Shown: positions 1 through 8,639 of the stretch, one piece after another | Layout of the letters: each line of letters begins with the position of its first letter | Numbering within the stretch: position 1 is the first letter of the stretch | DNA from: UBA6623 sp965238125 | GTDB lineage: Bacteria; Acidobacteriota; Terriglobia; Bryobacterales; UBA6623 | Reading direction: 5' to 3' | Length of the DNA: 64,000 nt | Assembly: GCA_965238125.1 (NCBI GenBank) | Contig: OZ250179.1 | Location: 5,270,001 to 5,334,000, forward strand | The notes under the pieces: generated by a model | What the model was told of the DNA's origin: nothing | Database searches by the model: none | The model's input: only the letters and a program-made list of their open reading frames with translations | Program-made: the position numbers and the translations under genes

Positions 1-648
1 CGGGCCGATGCCGCCTTCGCCAAGCCGGATATTTACGAGACGTTGGAGGAGCGCGGCGTGGACTACGTGATTCGCATCCCGGCCAACAAGAGCCTGGAGC
101 TGGAGATCGAAGATATCCTGTTTCGTCCGCCGGGCAGGCCGAGCGCAAAGCCCCTGGTGCGCTACAGGAGCTTTCGGTATCAGGCCGCGAGCTGGTCGAA
201 GTCCCGGCGGGTTGTTGCGAAGGTCGAGCATCACCAAGGTGAGTTGTTTCCTCGCGTCGGTTTCATCGTCACGAGCATGGCCTTGCCGAGCCGCTCGCTG
301 GTGCGGTTCTACAACAAGCGCGGCACGGCGGAGCAGTGGATCAAGGAAGGCAAACAAGCGACGCATTGGACAAGGCTGTCATGCCATCGGTTCCGGGCCA
401 ACGAAGTGCGACTGCAACTCAGCGTGCTGGCCTATAACCTGGGGAACCTATGGCGGAGGCTCGGGCTGCCGCAACGGATCAAGAGCTGGTCGCTGACGAG
501 CTTGCAACAGCGGCTGATGAAGACGGGCGGTAGGCTGGTCAAGCATGCGCGGTACTATTGGCTGCTGTTGGCCGAAGGACATCTGAACCGGCGGCTGTTC
601 GGCGACATGCTGCATAGGATCTGGGCGCTGCCTGTGCCGGGTGGGTAG
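1..648 (+). CDS. IS1380-family transposase, C-terminal 215 residues
   Basis: The frame is open from base 1 and matches the last 215 residues of the 443-residue transposases at 23569-24900 and 34078-35409. The visible part holds the second acidic residue of the DDE set (motif RADAAF at the left edge) and the region YNKRGTAEQWIKEGK, where the glutamate is the likely third catalytic residue. The element moves itself by cut and paste. The sequence is closer to the 24 kb copy than to the 35 kb copy. Whether the full gene is intact cannot be seen because the N-terminus is outside the window. Confidence 0.92.
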   Translation, partial: RADAAFAKPDIYETLEERGVDYVIRIPANKSLELEIEDILFRPPGRPSAKPLVRYRSFRYQAASWSKSRRVVAKVEHHQGELFPRVGFIVTSMALPSRSLVRFYNKRGTAEQWIKEGKQATHWTRLSCHRFRANEVRLQLSVLAYNLGNLWRRLGLPQRIKSWSLTSLQQRLMKTGGRLVKHARYYWLLLAEGHLNRRLFGDMLHRIWALPVPGG

Positions 649-875
649 CGTTGCCCGGGCGAGGATCAACAGTTTTTGGCTCCAAAAAGGTTTCGCAGGG
701 AGCAGTGTCGGCCGGAGCGCCGTTCAGTCCGCTCAATCAACGTCTGTGAGCGGACGGACGAGCCCTGGCGCCTACCGGCGGAGGTGATGTGCAGGGTTCA
801 GCGCGAAAAGACGTGGTATTCGGCGCAGCGGGGGTGTATCCTGTGACCGTGCCAGGGCCAAAATGGAAATCCTGG
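1..875 (+). mobile_element. IS1380-family element, copy 1 (3' part only)
   Basis: This is the downstream part of the same insertion sequence that is complete at 23342-25007 and 33853-35516. The left part lies outside the window. The right terminal repeat, read inward, is CCAGGATTTCCATTTTGG, and its outer edge is base 875. The next five bases are CTTGG; the other copies have 5-bp target duplications, so this is probably one arm of the duplication, with its partner outside the window. The noncoding tail between the transposase stop and the end (649-875) is nearly identical in all three copies. Confidence 0.9.
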
Positions 876-1037
876 CTTGGCCGATAAGGATATCCCATGT
901 TCTCACAGCCTGTTGCGTGTCCCGCGAGGGGCGATTGCTGGTGGGAAATTATTTATCGGTACCTATCCGGCGCCGTGTGCCCCGCCCCGCCTAAGTCGTT
1001 GAAAACAATAGATACAGTCTGCACCGGGAAACGAATC

Positions 1038-1712
1038 ATGACACCCAAAGCAGCCCGACCCAAGGCGTTCGCGTACCTCCGAGTGAGCGGCAAGGGGCAA
1101 GTCAGGGGTGACGGTTTCACTCGCCAACTGCGGGCCATCCGCGCCTATGCCAAGCAGCAAGGTATTCGGATAACACAGGTGTTCCGCGAGGAAGGCGTGA
1201 GCGGCGCAACAGACCTCGCCAACCGACCCGCGCTCTCGGGCCTGATTGCAGCCCTCCACGGCAACGGGGTCAAGCTCGTGCTCGTCGAGAAGCTGGACCG
1301 TCTCGCCCGTGACCTCATGGTCCAGGAAACCATCATCGGCGATCTGAGAAAACATGGTTTCGAGCTTGTCTCAGTCCATGAACCCGACCTTCTCCGGGAC
1401 GACCCGACCCGTGTCCTCATGCGCCAGATGATGGGGGCGATTGCGCAATACGAGAAGGCCGTGATTGTAATGAAGCTACGGGGCGCACGGGAGCGTAAGA
1501 AGGCCCGCACGGGTCGCTGTGAAGGCCGCAAGCCCTTCGGATTCTATCCAGGCGAAAAGGCCGTCTTGGAGCGCATGAAAGCCCTGCGGGGGGAGGGGCT
1601 GGGTTTCGACCGTCTCGCCGCCCAGATGAACGCTGAGGGGCTCAGGAGGCGCAAGGGAACGCCTTGGGATGGGAAGAGCATGAACCGGATCTTGACGCGG
1701 TTAGGTGTCTGA
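1038..1712 (+). CDS. serine recombinase (resolvase/invertase family)
   Basis: This 224-residue protein starts at the ATG at 1038. It begins with the resolvase catalytic domain: the motif AYLRVSGKGQ carries the nucleophilic serine (about residue 15), and KLDRLARDL is the conserved helix with the active-site arginines. A short C-terminal part (from about residue 165) contains a recombinase-type DNA-binding segment with GRKPFGFYPGE and a final helix-turn-helix-like stretch. The size fits small resolvases and invertases rather than large phage integrases. It follows the end of an IS1380 element and belongs to a mobile-DNA border. Its target site is not evident. Confidence 0.88.
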   Translation: MTPKAARPKAFAYLRVSGKGQVRGDGFTRQLRAIRAYAKQQGIRITQVFREEGVSGATDLANRPALSGLIAALHGNGVKLVLVEKLDRLARDLMVQETIIGDLRKHGFELVSVHEPDLLRDDPTRVLMRQMMGAIAQYEKAVIVMKLRGARERKKARTGRCEGRKPFGFYPGEKAVLERMKALRGEGLGFDRLAAQMNAEGLRRRKGTPWDGKSMNRILTRLGV

Positions 1713-1745
1713 CCCACCGCACGCAGGCCAACTGTTGCGGTACTG

Positions 1746-2795
1746 CTAGGAACGGGTATCCACTTGAACAAGTGGCGAAGGCTTTCCGCTGAACTCCAGG
1801 GTCTGGCGGTCACGCCAGCGGTCGATGACGGACACCTGATGGACGCAGGAAACCGTGCAATACGGCGCGCAAGCCTTCTTCGTCATGTATTCGCGGCGGA
1901 TATCCTCGCGGGTGTATTGCTCAAGAGGAATAGCGGGATGGCCTCGCTGTTGTGAGCAGTAATGGACCAGCCCGTTCTCGCAAACGTACAGGTAGCGGGC
2001 TCCGGCGCGGCACCACCACCAGTTATTCGCTTTGCCTTCGACGAGGCGTTTCTGGAACGGATTGTACTTGTTGATGCGCCCGAAGGAACTTTTCCCCAGG
2101 TCGCACACCTGCTCGAAGATGCTCTTCTGATGCGGACTCAGTGGGTTCAACTGCCCGCCGCCGTCGTGGATGATTCCCACCGTCGTCGCGAGGCCGTAGG
2201 CTTGGGCACGCTGCGCGACCTCGAGCGCATCCTCGGGACGGTGGATGTCGGCGCCGAGGACAGAGTTGATGTTGATGTGGAACTCCGCATGTTCGGCGAG
2301 CATGGCGAGTTTCTGGTCGAGGACTTTCAAACTTTTCTTTGAGACATCATCCGGCTGCACATTGTCGACGCTGATTTGAAGATGGTCGAGTCCTGCCTTG
2401 TTGAGCCGGTCGATGCGGTCCGGCATCAGAAAGTAGCCGTTGGTGAGCAGCCCGGCCATGATGCCGTGTTCGCGGATGCGGCGGATGACGTCGTCCAGAT
2501 CCGGGTGCAACATCGGTTCGCCGCCGCTGAGCGTGATAATGCTCGTGCCAAGCCCCGCGAGATGATCGATGCGACGGAAGAGTTCGTCGGTCGGTACGGG
2601 CGGTGAGTGATCGTCGAATTCGTTGCAGTAGGTGCAGGAAAGATTGCAGCGGCGAATCGGAATCAGATGGACCAGAATCGGATGGTCCTTGTGCGCGAGG
2701 CCATGGGCGACCATGCGCATCTCGCGTGCTTTGCGGCGGAATGTCCGCCACTTGCCGCGCCAGGTGGAGGCGCGCCGGATGACCACAGGTTCCAT
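1746..2795 (-). CDS. radical SAM protein with C-terminal cysteine cluster
   Basis: The 349-residue protein carries the radical SAM signature CNLSCTYC (about residues 50-57), which binds a [4Fe-4S] cluster with S-adenosylmethionine, followed by the SAM-binding GGEPMLHPD motif. The C-terminal third has additional cysteines (WWWCRAGARYLYVC, YCSQQ, CAPYCTVSC) that resemble a SPASM-type auxiliary cluster domain, as in peptide- or lipid-modifying enzymes. The substrate cannot be inferred. It is convergent with the serine recombinase, 33 bp away, and no precursor-peptide gene is recognisable nearby. HpnH-like hopanoid enzymes are a distant alternative. Confidence 0.85.
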   Translation of the reverse strand: MEPVVIRRASTWRGKWRTFRRKAREMRMVAHGLAHKDHPILVHLIPIRRCNLSCTYCNEFDDHSPPVPTDELFRRIDHLAGLGTSIITLSGGEPMLHPDLDDVIRRIREHGIMAGLLTNGYFLMPDRIDRLNKAGLDHLQISVDNVQPDDVSKKSLKVLDQKLAMLAEHAEFHININSVLGADIHRPEDALEVAQRAQAYGLATTVGIIHDGGGQLNPLSPHQKSIFEQVCDLGKSSFGRINKYNPFQKRLVEGKANNWWWCRAGARYLYVCENGLVHYCSQQRGHPAIPLEQYTREDIRREYMTKKACAPYCTVSCVHQVSVIDRWRDRQTLEFSGKPSPLVQVDTRS

Positions 2796-3064
2796 GCTCT
2801 ACCGAAGGGCTTATGCGAGAGCGAACGAAGGATCAGGTAGAATGCGACGACCGTTGGTCTGACACTGCGGTTAAGATCCGGTTTCCCAAAAGAGAGGGTT
2901 GCGTGAGATTCCGCAGATCGCCGTAGGTCAGCTAGAAAATCCTCCGGGGGAACTCATGTCTGTAGTTGTATCGCATTTCGCTGCGAAAGGAAACGTCGTA
3001 GGGTCGGCAGGAAGCCGAAAGCTGACTAGTTGGACCTCACCGGCGAAGACCGAAAGAATTGAGT

Positions 3065-3610
3065 TTAGAGCTTGTCGCGCGGCTCGCCGTTGATCTTGAA
3101 CGTTACTTGCATCGGCTCGTCGGAGATCCGGTTGTCGATGCTTTGGCCCTGTGAACGACTCGCGGACTGGTCTTCGAGTTTCTTGCGCTCCTCTATCTCC
3201 CTTAACCTGTCCACGAACTCGATCGGCAATCCGTACTTCAGCTCGCCCGAAATGTTCAGCTTCTGCCCGTCGAGGCCGAAGTACTTTGCCCGCCGTTCCA
3301 TGATCTTCAAAACCTTGTCGGCGGCCGCCGGATCGGGGTCTTTTTCGTCAGTTGCCGGCGGGAACCACGCCACCAGCATTTTGTCGAGCCGCGCCAAGTC
3401 GGTCAACGCCGCCTTGCGGGCCTCGGATCGTAGCTCTTCATCCTGGTCGTCCCAATACCGCTCAAGAGCCTTCCGGACCCCTTCATGAGTGATGTTTAAG
3501 CGTTTTGCGATCTCCCGAAGGGACAAGCCCTTCAGGCGCAATTCGAAGCACTCAAGCGAGGTCTTCTGAGCGCTCAAGACGGTGCGCGAGGACTTCTTAG
3601 ATCGTGGCAT
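3065..3610 (-). CDS. helix-turn-helix protein, terminase small subunit-like
   Basis: The 181-residue protein has an N-terminal helix-turn-helix (LSLREIAKRLNITHEGVRKAL, about residues 29-50). A second region with ADKVLKIMERRAKYFGLDG resembles the segment before the linker in many phage terminase small subunits. The start follows the 56-residue small gene upstream by 4 bp, so the two are probably co-transcribed. No large terminase subunit is present in the window next to it, so either the locus is a remnant or the protein is a stand-alone regulator. The terminase assignment is an inference from two local motifs. Confidence 0.6.
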   Translation of the reverse strand: MPRSKKSSRTVLSAQKTSLECFELRLKGLSLREIAKRLNITHEGVRKALERYWDDQDEELRSEARKAALTDLARLDKMLVAWFPPATDEKDPDPAAADKVLKIMERRAKYFGLDGQKLNISGELKYGLPIEFVDRLREIEERKKLEDQSASRSQGQSIDNRISDEPMQVTFKINGEPRDKL

Positions 3611-3614
3611 GGTG

Positions 3615-3785
3615 TCAACTCATGGATCTGTCAACTGCTTTGGGGCCTCTCGGGTCGACTGCCTCAACCGGATTCGCTCCGATTTCGGAGCCCCTTGTAT
3701 GTTTGGAAGAGTGGGGAGGGAGTGGGTCGGTACGCTTGTTAGGCGTGCCCTTCTTGCGGCCGCCGGTCTTACGTCCATGTGCCAC
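3615..3785 (-). CDS. small basic phage-type protein (56 aa)
   Basis: A GTG at 3785 opens a frame that begins MAHGRKTGGRKKGTPNK, an opening common in small phage and plasmid-borne proteins and at the start of some terminase-associated proteins. The rest is proline-rich and less conserved in appearance, ending in DRSMS. It stops 4 bp before the start of the helix-turn-helix gene at 3610, which supports translation as a unit. It could be an N-terminal remnant of a longer protein, because the conserved look ends after about 20 residues. Confidence 0.55.
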   Translation of the reverse strand: MAHGRKTGGRKKGTPNKRTDPLPPHSSKHTRGSEIGANPVEAVDPRGPKAVDRSMS

Positions 3786-3911
3786 GTTCTACTTCAGTCT
3801 ACTTTAGACAGAGAACCCGCCCCGGCAGGAGCCACAGGACGAAGTCGTAAGCCTTGCCGACGACAACAGCCGGTTCACGTTCCTGGGCGGGCGGCATGGC
3901 CCATGCTAGCA

Positions 3912-3946
3912 AGGCGAAAAAAATTTCGGCTGGGGCTTCGCCCCAG
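3912..3946 (-). terminator. rho-independent terminator
   Basis: A perfect 7-bp GC-rich stem (CTGGGGC / GCCCCAG, 3930-3946) with a three-base loop is followed on the minus strand by a run of seven T. It sits just downstream of the sulfatase-modifying-type fragment that ends at 3968 and would end minus-strand transcription coming from it. Confidence 0.65.
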
Positions 3947-3967
3947 TAAAGGGAAAAGGAAAAAGGG

Positions 3968-4276
3968 TCAAGAGGAAACTTCCCGGGCACAACGGAAGCC
4001 GATAACGTTGCCCCCGCCGTCAGGCCGGTGCCAGAGGCGGAGCGACACGCGCAGGACCTCGGGAAGGTTGTACCACGACCCGCCGCGCAAAACCCGCACC
4101 TCGCCGTTCTTCGGCCCCGACGGATTCTCGGACGGAGACTTGGCGTAGTAGCCCGCGCCGTACCAGTCGGAGCACCATTCAAACACATTCCCCGTCAGGT
4201 CCTGAATCCCGTCCGGCGTCGCGCCACGCGGATAGAGTCCAACCGGCGTCGGATGACCAACGTGAGGCTGCGGGAG
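3968..4276 (-). pseudogene. C-terminal fragment of a formylglycine-generating/SUMF1-type protein
   Basis: The segment shows the family's C-terminal signature in order: DLTGNVFEWCSDWYG, then the ENPSGP and RVLRGGSWYN motifs, and finally IGFRCARE. In this family the fold either matures sulfatases or, more often in bacteria, serves as a secreted or kinase-linked module. Only about 100 residues are present. Upstream, the frame runs through sequence that encodes the HU-like protein in another frame and has no family resemblance. The N-terminal two thirds are therefore missing, and the piece is a truncation product. Confidence 0.75.
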
Positions 4277-4376
4277 GAAGGTCATCACCTTGTTAAATTG
4301 AAAACCTGTCGCAATTTTTCGGCGAAAGGCGACAGGCGTCGGGGCTTCTCCGCAGCCTCCTCCGGGACGGTAGGCG

Positions 4377-4650
4377 CTAGCCTTCCCGGCGCTTGTCCTG
4401 GATGAGCTCCCGTAGCTCTTGACTGGCCTTGAAGAAGGGGGATCTTCTTGGGAGGAACTTGCACCGGTTGGCCCGATTTGGGATTCCGTGCGATACGCCC
4501 TCGGCGCGCCGCCGAGTGCCGAAGCTTCCAAACCTTCGAATCTCAACTCTCCGGCCCTCTCGCAGTGCTTTAACTACGCTCTCGAAGACGGTTTCCACAA
4601 TTGCCGTAGCCTCTCTGCGAGAAACATTCGACGACGCGTGCCTCCCTAAC
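4377..4650 (-). pseudogene. HU-family DNA-binding protein, frameshifted
   Basis: Three frames are needed to read one HU protein. The N-terminal part gives SRREATAIVETVFESVVKAL and RRFGSFGTRRR. The beta-arm (ARNPKSGQPVQVPPKKIP) lies one frame away, and the end (FFKASQELRELI) is back in the first frame. The second shift coincides with a run of five G on the plus strand (4437-4441), where four would restore the frame. HU bends and compacts DNA as a dimer; the arm motif RNPKSGQPV is intact in sequence. The beginning is unclear, with no good start codon. It may be a decayed gene or an assembly indel. Confidence 0.7.
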
Positions 4651-4808
4651 GCGCGCGGGTCGGTTTTGGGTGGCGCCTGGCTCGGTTACCTACCGGAAAG
4701 CTGCGGACATCTCTATGGAGCTACCGAGCAAGGATCTAATTTCCGGTAGAGCTAGGCAAGAGCCACTCCCTTGTTCGATCACCCGAGCTTGGCCGCTCCT
4801 CCGATCCC

Positions 4809-4940
4809 CAATACGACGTTTCGGCCGACGGGCAAGGCTTTATCATCGCCACGCCGGTCGAAGACGCGCCCGGCGCCAAGCCGATGATCCGCGTTGTAAT
4901 GAATTGGGCCGAAGAGTTCCGCGACCGCGAGGGGGACTAA
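4809..4940 (+). pseudogene. PD40-type Ser/Thr kinase, C-terminal remnant (K0)
   Basis: The last 43 codons of a propeller-type kinase: YDVSADGQGF, then IRVVMNWAEEFRDREGD and a stop. They line up with the tail of kinase K1 (YEVSADGQRF ... NWYEEFRGREQG, stop at 16818). No kinase domain precedes it; the upstream sequence is unrelated. It is on the plus strand, opposite to K1-K3. Downstream lie the spacer motif and kinase upstream motif also found at the other kinase loci, so this is a decayed member of the same paralogue family. Confidence 0.7.
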
Positions 4941-4974
4941 CTTCATGCACACCAGTCAGTTGAGGCTCTCCCGA

Positions 4975-5130
4975 ACTTAGATGTTGGGAAATCGGGTTCG
5001 CATGAACAATCCGGCAGATAAGCGTCTTCACCGCCCTTGACGGACCCGGAAACCGAGCGGACGCAGCGTCCTGGACGAAAAAATTTGTCTGTTTGTGACA
5101 TCGATTGTTATTAACAGCAATCCTGCGGCG
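4975..5130 (+). repeat. kinase-spacer repeat (spacer motif plus kinase upstream motif)
   Basis: Two sequences known from the kinase spacers at 16.7-27 kb recur here. Around 4981-5003 is a motif matching the inverse of the ACCGGATTTCGCGACAT block found near 26948. At 5092-5111 is TTTGTGACATCGATTGTTAT, identical to the block upstream of K1 (19492-19514, minus) and K2 (26830-26852, minus). The flanking CTGGACGAAAAAA also matches the K2 upstream region. No kinase start follows. This is an orphan copy of the region that normally precedes a kinase gene. Confidence 0.7.
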
Positions 5131-5235
5131 GTGCCCTGAACCGGAAAACTCAAAGAGCCGCGAAAGTTATTCTACGGCCACGGATGTAGGGACTTCCTAC
5201 CGTTGCCAGAAGCAGCGTCCGAATAGGAGACCGCC

Positions 5236-5403
5236 ATGCCCCGCAAACTCCTTCGCGAAGCGTTTGTGATTGTGGTCGAGACGGCTGTGTTGCTGGCGTT
5301 GCTAGCCGCGTTGGGACTGCCGGGTCGCCGCCCGCCGAAAGCCGAGGCCGCCGTCAGCTTCGCAGAAACTCTTCAGACCCAAGGCGTCCGCCCGACTCAA
5401 TGA
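5236..5403 (+). CDS. small single-pass membrane protein (55 aa)
   Basis: The ATG at 5236 is preceded by AGGAGA at 5225-5230, a good ribosome binding site. The protein has a basic start (MPRKLLREAF), one hydrophobic segment of about 20 residues (VETAVLLALLAALGL) and a short polar tail. This predicts one membrane helix or a signal anchor. No family is recognisable. Its position shortly after an orphan copy of the kinase upstream motif suggests it may now be driven by that promoter region. Part of its coding sequence (GCCGCCCGCCGAAAGCCGA) is repeated inside the truncated RraA gene at about 5610-5629. Confidence 0.55.
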   Translation: MPRKLLREAFVIVVETAVLLALLAALGLPGRRPPKAEAAVSFAETLQTQGVRPTQ

Positions 5404-5567
5404 GGCCGTATCGCAGCAGGCGACATCATCAGTGTCGATTGCAGGGTGCGGGAGGCACTCAACTTCCAATCGTAGACGCAGCATGGGGGCCGCCCGGGAG
5501 AGTTCACCGACTACGCTCCCACTCCCAAGAGCTGGCACGGAACGGCTGCGGACGAGCCTAAGCCTCT

Positions 5568-5903
5568 TCAAAACAGCCTGGGCAGGCTCACCAACACATC
5601 GCCGGGTTTCGCCGCCCGCCGAAAGCCGAACAGCCTGGGCAGGCTCACCAACACATCGCCGGGTTTGACCGAGCCGAGCATCTTCAAGAAAGGCTCGAAG
5701 ATGACGGGGGGGTCCTCGCTTTCCGTCGGCTCGCCCAAAATCGTCAGCGCCCGCCCCGCTAGGGTGGTCCCCGGGCGAATGGCCTGAATTTCATGAGGCA
5801 GCACCTGGTCGGGCAACCCCATCTCATCGAGAATGTCACTCAACGCGCCGGTGTAAGGAAGTGCGGCAAATCGTTCAATGAGGTTGGAATCCGTGTCTGC
5901 CAT
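5568..5903 (-). pseudogene. RraA-like / HMG aldolase-family protein, truncated
   Basis: From the ATG at 5903 the protein begins MADTDSNLIERFAALPYTGALSDILDEMG and continues with the family's N-terminal pattern (PGTTLAGRALTILGE). Family members run to about 210-240 residues and include a GD(x)DG-type site later on; this copy stops after about 111 residues. Its end is a tandem duplication: KPGDVLVSLPRLF occurs twice. Members are class II aldolases or RNase E regulators. The catalytic half is absent, so the gene is very probably inactive. Confidence 0.75.
5572..5666. repeat. 57-bp-period tandem duplication
   Basis: A 38-bp sequence at 5572-5609 recurs exactly at 5629-5666, separated by 19 bp. 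The spacer GCCGCCCGCCGAAAGCCGA is also present at 5329-5347 in the small membrane protein gene. The duplication lies at the broken 3' end of the RraA-like gene and keeps its reading frame (57 bp = 19 codons). Confidence 0.85.
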
Positions 5904-6128
5904 GATGCCTACTCTGTACCAGCCTACCTGGTTCACCCGCCTTCCGAACCGTGATCGGATACCTCGGATCCAAGTTGGAGTCCGGCCACGCCGACGTGTC
6001 CCCGTCCCGCACGCGATCAAACCGCATTCAAAATTCCGGCGGCCGCGGCTTCCTTGACCGTCCCGCCTGGCCGCCGGGCAGTGGACGATTTCTCAAAGCC
6101 CCATCCGCTCGTGTAGTAAGCTCTCTGT

Positions 6129-8615
6129 ATGCGGTCTCGGGCGATCGACAAGCCTGCGGTATGGCTGCTCGCGGCTTTGGCCGCCCTGCTTCCCCACGCA
6201 TCGCTGGCGGATGTCGAACGCCTGCGTCTCGAGCCCCTCCCGATTTTTCTCGAAGGCCCCGGATCAACCCAGCATTTCATCGTGACCGGCATCACTTCGT
6301 CCGGCCACGAGGCGGACGTAACGGCTTCCTGCGAAGTCTCACCGCACAATGAATCGATCGTCTCGGCCGAGGGCGGTAAGGTTGTGGGACGCACCGAAGG
6401 AACCACAACAATCACCCTCGACTGCGGCGAAGCGTCAACCACGGCCGAAATCCGCGTCGGCGCGGGAGCGACGCGAATGGACGTCGATTTCACCCGCGAC
6501 GTTCTCTCGGTCCTCACAACAAAGGGTTGCAACGGCTCGTCATGCCACGGATCGCCGGCGGGCCAAAACGGCTTCAAGCTGTCTCTCTATGGAGCCGATC
6601 CGAAGGCCGATCACGAAAGGATCGTCGAGCGCGACCAAGGCCGGCGCGTCAATCTCACACAGCCCGCCGAATCTCTGCTGCTCGCCAAACCATCGTTCCA
6701 AATCGCCCATGGCGGCGGGCATCTCATGACTGCCGAATCGGACGAGTACCAGACGCTGCTCAGATGGCTCGATCAAGGCGCTCGATTCAGCTCCGGGGGA
6801 ACCCGTCTCGAATCGCTCGACCTCTACCCCCGAGAGCGCATTCTCACCGGAGCCGGATCGACACAGTCCGTCACGGTCATTGGTCGGCTTTCCGACGGCA
6901 CAACCCGTGACCTCACCGACGAAGTTCGCTTCGCCGTGACCGACGAAGCGGTGATCTCATCGGTCGAACAAGGCCGAGTGACAGCCAAAGGCCGAGGCCT
7001 CACGACACTGACGGCCCGCGCGTTCGGGAAGGTTTCAACGTCGCAGTGGATCGTGATCGAAAAGCGCCAACCGGAACACGCATCCACTCCCGAGCCCAAC
7101 AACTTTCCCACTAACTTTATTGACGAGCACGTTTTCGCAAAGCTCCGGCAAGCCGCGATCGAGCCCTTTCCTTTGTCAACCGATTGGCTTTTCGTCCGCC
7201 GCGTTTACCTTGACGCCATAGGGGTTCTCCCCACGCCGCGGGAGGTCGAAACCCTCCTCGCCGACAGGCGCGACGACAAACGATCCCGCCTGATCGACGC
7301 CCTCCTCGATCGTCCTGAATACGTCGATCACTGGATGGTCAAACTCGAGGATTGGTTCCGCAACTCGCAGTACTATTCACAGGGCCGAACCAACGGCGCC
7401 TTCAAGCGCTACCTGCGAGAATTCGTCCGCCGCGATCTGCCCTATGACGAAGCCGTGCGTGAAATGTTGACCGCCGTCGGCGACACGACCGTGCGCCCGG
7501 CGGGGAACTTCTGGCATCCGGCGATGGATTTCATGCTCAAAACGTTTGAGATCAACAAAGCCGTCCCAACGATCACACGCCTGTTCCTGGGTAAGCACCT
7601 CGAGTGCGCCGAATGCCACAACCACCCGCTCGAGAATCTCACGCAGGACGACTTCTACGGCGTGGCGGCATTCCTTGCCCGCACTCGGGTCAAGCACGGC
7701 TACGGGCAATATCGGCGCACTTGGTACAACACGCGCGAAGGCGAAGTTGTGCACCCGGTCACGAAGCAGCCGGTCGCGCCGAAGTTCTTGGAAGGGGGAA
7801 CCCCCGCGATTGCCGACGGCGTCGATCGCCGCCGTGTTCTCGCCGATTGGATCACCCGCGATCAAAAGTTGCAGTTCGGGCGGGCGACGGTCAATCGCGT
7901 TTGGGCGGAATATTTCGGCGTGGGGATCGTCGACCCCTTCGATGATTTTCGATCGACCAACGCGCCGACGCATCCGGAGCTTCTTGATCGCTTAGCCGAG
8001 CATTTCATCGACAGCGGATTCCGCTTCAAAGCCCTGCATCGCTTGCTGCTCAACTCGAAAACGTATCAGTTGAGTTCTCACACCCCCGACCGCCCGGGCG
8101 GCGAAGACCCGCTCGAAGACCGCTTGTTCGCTCGCTATACGCCGCGGCAACTACCGGCGGAAGTACTGCTCGATGCGATTGTTCAAGTGACTCAGGTCCC
8201 GCAAACATTTCGCAACTACCCGGTGGGCATCTCCTCGAAGAATCTCGTTGCGAGCATCGGGGCGCCCTATTTCCTGACGACCTTCGGTTTTCCGCGCCGA
8301 GACACGATGGAACCCCGCGCCGGAGCGCCGTCGTTGAGTCAAGCGCTGCATCTGATGAACGGCGACCGCATTCGCGACAAGGTCGAAATGCCAAGCAATG
8401 TTCTTAGCAAGCTTTTCGAGCAAGCGTTGGATGATGGCCAAATCCTCGAAACGCTTTACTTGCGTGCCTATGCGCGTCGTCCCACAGCCCCCCAAAGCGA
8501 GAGAATCGAGCGCTATCTGGCTTCCGAAAAAGCGGCCGGCCGCGAGCGGCGGCGGGCCTGGGAACATGTGCTGTGGGCACTCCTTAACTCGAAAGAATTT
8601 CAACTGAATCAGTAA
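6129..8615 (+). CDS. secreted cytochrome-like DUF1549/DUF1553 protein with Ig-like domains
   Basis: The 828-residue protein has a signal peptide (LLAALAALLPHASLA). A bacterial Ig-like domain spans about 30-110, and a haem-type segment with CNGSSCHG lies at about 140. A second Ig-like domain covers about 225-310, followed by DUF1549 with CAECHNHPLENLTQDDFYG and DUF1553 to the end. This architecture is typical of planctomycete and acidobacterial surface proteins usually paired with a DUF1501 protein, which follows here after 24 bp. The function is unproven; a role in polysaccharide-associated periplasmic chemistry is often proposed. The gene looks intact and is the first of a likely operon. Confidence 0.9.
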   Translation: MRSRAIDKPAVWLLAALAALLPHASLADVERLRLEPLPIFLEGPGSTQHFIVTGITSSGHEADVTASCEVSPHNESIVSAEGGKVVGRTEGTTTITLDCGEASTTAEIRVGAGATRMDVDFTRDVLSVLTTKGCNGSSCHGSPAGQNGFKLSLYGADPKADHERIVERDQGRRVNLTQPAESLLLAKPSFQIAHGGGHLMTAESDEYQTLLRWLDQGARFSSGGTRLESLDLYPRERILTGAGSTQSVTVIGRLSDGTTRDLTDEVRFAVTDEAVISSVEQGRVTAKGRGLTTLTARAFGKVSTSQWIVIEKRQPEHASTPEPNNFPTNFIDEHVFAKLRQAAIEPFPLSTDWLFVRRVYLDAIGVLPTPREVETLLADRRDDKRSRLIDALLDRPEYVDHWMVKLEDWFRNSQYYSQGRTNGAFKRYLREFVRRDLPYDEAVREMLTAVGDTTVRPAGNFWHPAMDFMLKTFEINKAVPTITRLFLGKHLECAECHNHPLENLTQDDFYGVAAFLARTRVKHGYGQYRRTWYNTREGEVVHPVTKQPVAPKFLEGGTPAIADGVDRRRVLADWITRDQKLQFGRATVNRVWAEYFGVGIVDPFDDFRSTNAPTHPELLDRLAEHFIDSGFRFKALHRLLLNSKTYQLSSHTPDRPGGEDPLEDRLFARYTPRQLPAEVLLDAIVQVTQVPQTFRNYPVGISSKNLVASIGAPYFLTTFGFPRRDTMEPRAGAPSLSQALHLMNGDRIRDKVEMPSNVLSKLFEQALDDGQILETLYLRAYARRPTAPQSERIERYLASEKAAGRERRRAWEHVLWALLNSKEFQLNQ

Positions 8616-8639
8616 GCCAAAGCGCTACACTGAAGACCG

